Of a stretch of 52,389 bases of DNA, positions 51,751 through 52,389 are shown in pieces (the first letter of the stretch is position 1; each line of letters opens with the position of its first letter). This DNA is from Lachnospiraceae bacterium UBA7589 (GTDB lineage: Bacteria > Bacillota > Clostridia > Lachnospirales > Lachnospiraceae). The translations under genes and the position numbers were made by a program. The DNA lies in NCBI GenBank assembly GCA_002476495.1, contig DLKL01000018.1:1-52389 (forward strand), written 5' to 3'. The notes under the pieces are model-generated. The model was given only the letters and a program-made list of their open reading frames with translations. It was not told where the DNA came from and made no database searches.

Positions 51751-52389
51751 CTATTCTCCTTTTCTTAACAGGAAAGTGAACTCCTCATCGCCCAGTTGTA
51801 TGGTTGTTTTATTTTTCAACAGTAATTCCTTGCCAGGTTGTAATTCAACTCCGTTTATATATGTATGATTGGTTGAATTATTATCTTTTATATAATTCAC
51901 TCCATTCTTCTGCATTATTGTACAATGAGTTCTGCTTATAGCTGAATTGTCCTCTATGGCATAATCTGCCTTAGTCTTTGACTTACCTATTGTAAATTCA
52001 GGCTTTGTTATATTAATTATTTCCCCGGTCTTTTTTCTTACAATATGTGGAACCGGTTTTGTACCCAATTGTCCCATAAGCCCATTCTGAGTTGCCGGTA
52101 TACCTTGTCCCGGTTGGTTAACTGAAGGCTGTGGTGTTTGTGGCATCACCTGTGGTTTCATTTGCGGAGCCATCTGTGGAGCCACCTGCGGTTTCATCTG
52201 TGGTGGAGCCACCTGTGGTTTAAACTGTGGTGTTACCTGTGGTTTAAACTGTGGTGTTACCTGTGGTGCCATCTGCGGTTTCATTTGTGGTGCCATCTGT
52301 GTCTGTGGAGCCACCTGCGGTTTCATTTGCGGAGCCATCTGTGGTGCCATCTGTGGTGCCATCTGTTGTGGAGCCACCTGCGGTTTCAT
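51751..52389 (-). CDS. FHA-domain protein with Gln/Pro/Met repeat tail (5' end outside window)
   Basis: At least 212 residues, truncated by the right edge; the Met at the edge is a repeat residue, so the true start is not seen. The visible N-terminal 85 residues are a low-complexity repeat with a four-residue period (QMAP, QMKP, QVAP, QVTP, QFKP). The C-terminal 90 residues are a clear FHA phospho-Thr-binding domain: FTIGKSKTKADYAIEDNSAISRTHC (phospho-site Ser-Arg-His), then NSTNHTYINGVEL and IQLGDEEFTFL. It should bind phosphorylated Thr, probably on the acidic Thr-motif tail protein encoded in the same string. The repeat may be a flexible linker or self-association tail. Confidence 0.9.
   Translation of the reverse strand: MKPQVAPQQMAPQMAPQMAPQMKPQVAPQTQMAPQMKPQMAPQVTPQFKPQVTPQFKPQVAPPQMKPQVAPQMAPQMKPQVMPQTPQPSVNQPGQGIPATQNGLMGQLGTKPVPHIVRKKTGEIINITKPEFTIGKSKTKADYAIEDNSAISRTHCTIMQKNGVNYIKDNNSTNHTYINGVELQPGKELLLKNKTTIQLGDEEFTFLLRKGE
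52135..52389. repeat. Tandem low-complexity repeat of the FHA protein
   Basis: A string of degenerate 12-base units (GGAGCCATCTGT, GGTTTCATCTGC and relatives on the plus strand) encoding the four-residue Gln-x-x-Pro period on the minus strand. It runs to the window edge. Such repeats tend to vary in copy number between strains. Confidence 0.85.

Noticed and set aside
52135..52389. Repeated units that might be taken for a CRISPR array
   Set aside because: The units are about 12 bases, degenerate, directly joined without spacers, and lie in frame in the FHA gene.
1..52389. tRNA or rRNA genes
   Set aside because: No cloverleaf with conserved GGTTCGAATCC arm or rRNA segments was recognised in the gaps by eye.

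Overview
The window looks like chromosomal DNA of a Gram-positive, low-to-moderate GC clostridial bacterium, most likely family Lachnospiraceae. This is inferred from gene content: a SCIFF (six-cysteine) ribosomal peptide with its radical SAM maturase next to secDF, a DnaD-type plus DnaI/DnaC-type helicase-loading pair, an HD/OB-fold YhaM exonuclease, MutS2, HemZ, a fused SecDF, and strong AGGAGG-type ribosome binding sites. No rRNA, tRNA, complete transposon or CRISPR array was seen.

Layout. 1-5.9 kb: the 5' end of pyruvate kinase (runs off the left edge), two unknown genes (a charged repeat protein and a lipoprotein), a small membrane protein, nadC-nadB, and divergent murC. 5.9-9.6 kb: a cluster of DnaA boxes, then a dnaD-like, dnaI/dnaC-like and long-form PRPP synthetase operon ending in a strong hairpin. 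9.7-17.3 kb: an accessory block between two housekeeping regions. It holds marR-MATE, a gntR-ABC-permease-permease-CPBP operon, a degenerate RelE/Phd toxin-antitoxin pair, and the C-terminal remnant of a large serine recombinase abutting the 3' end of rlmD. 17.3-42.5 kb is mostly housekeeping: rlmD, DUF1622, yhaM, mutS2 with a two-component system, aspS, hisS, hemZ, an MBL hydrolase, a RelA/SpoT protein, apt, recJ, secDF, scfB, scfA, a TIGR04086-like membrane protein, an antiporter with a PII-like partner, a HAD phosphatase and a PP2C phosphatase.

42.5-52.4 kb is the most unusual part. It is one minus-strand gene string encoding, in order of transcription, an FHA protein with a Gln/Pro/Met repeat tail (5' end outside the window), a PP2C phosphatase, a membrane Ser/Thr kinase with a TPR-like outer domain instead of PASTA domains, a one-TM protein whose cytosolic tail carries nine copies of an acidic Thr motif of the form D-x-[TA]-T-x-V-L, and an 1835-residue surface protein of about a dozen Ig-like domains with a C-terminal membrane anchor. 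A second PP2C gene lies just past the terminator. I infer a phospho-threonine signalling system in which the kinase phosphorylates the repeat tail, the FHA protein reads it, PP2C resets it, and the large Ig-like protein is the surface-exposed output or sensor. This is inference; the domain calls are from visible motifs.

Other regulatory structure: overlapping divergent nadB/murC promoters, a palindrome spanning the marR promoter, an inverted repeat at the toxin-antitoxin promoter, an intercistronic hairpin between the SCIFF precursor and its maturase, and DnaA boxes ahead of the helicase-loader operon.
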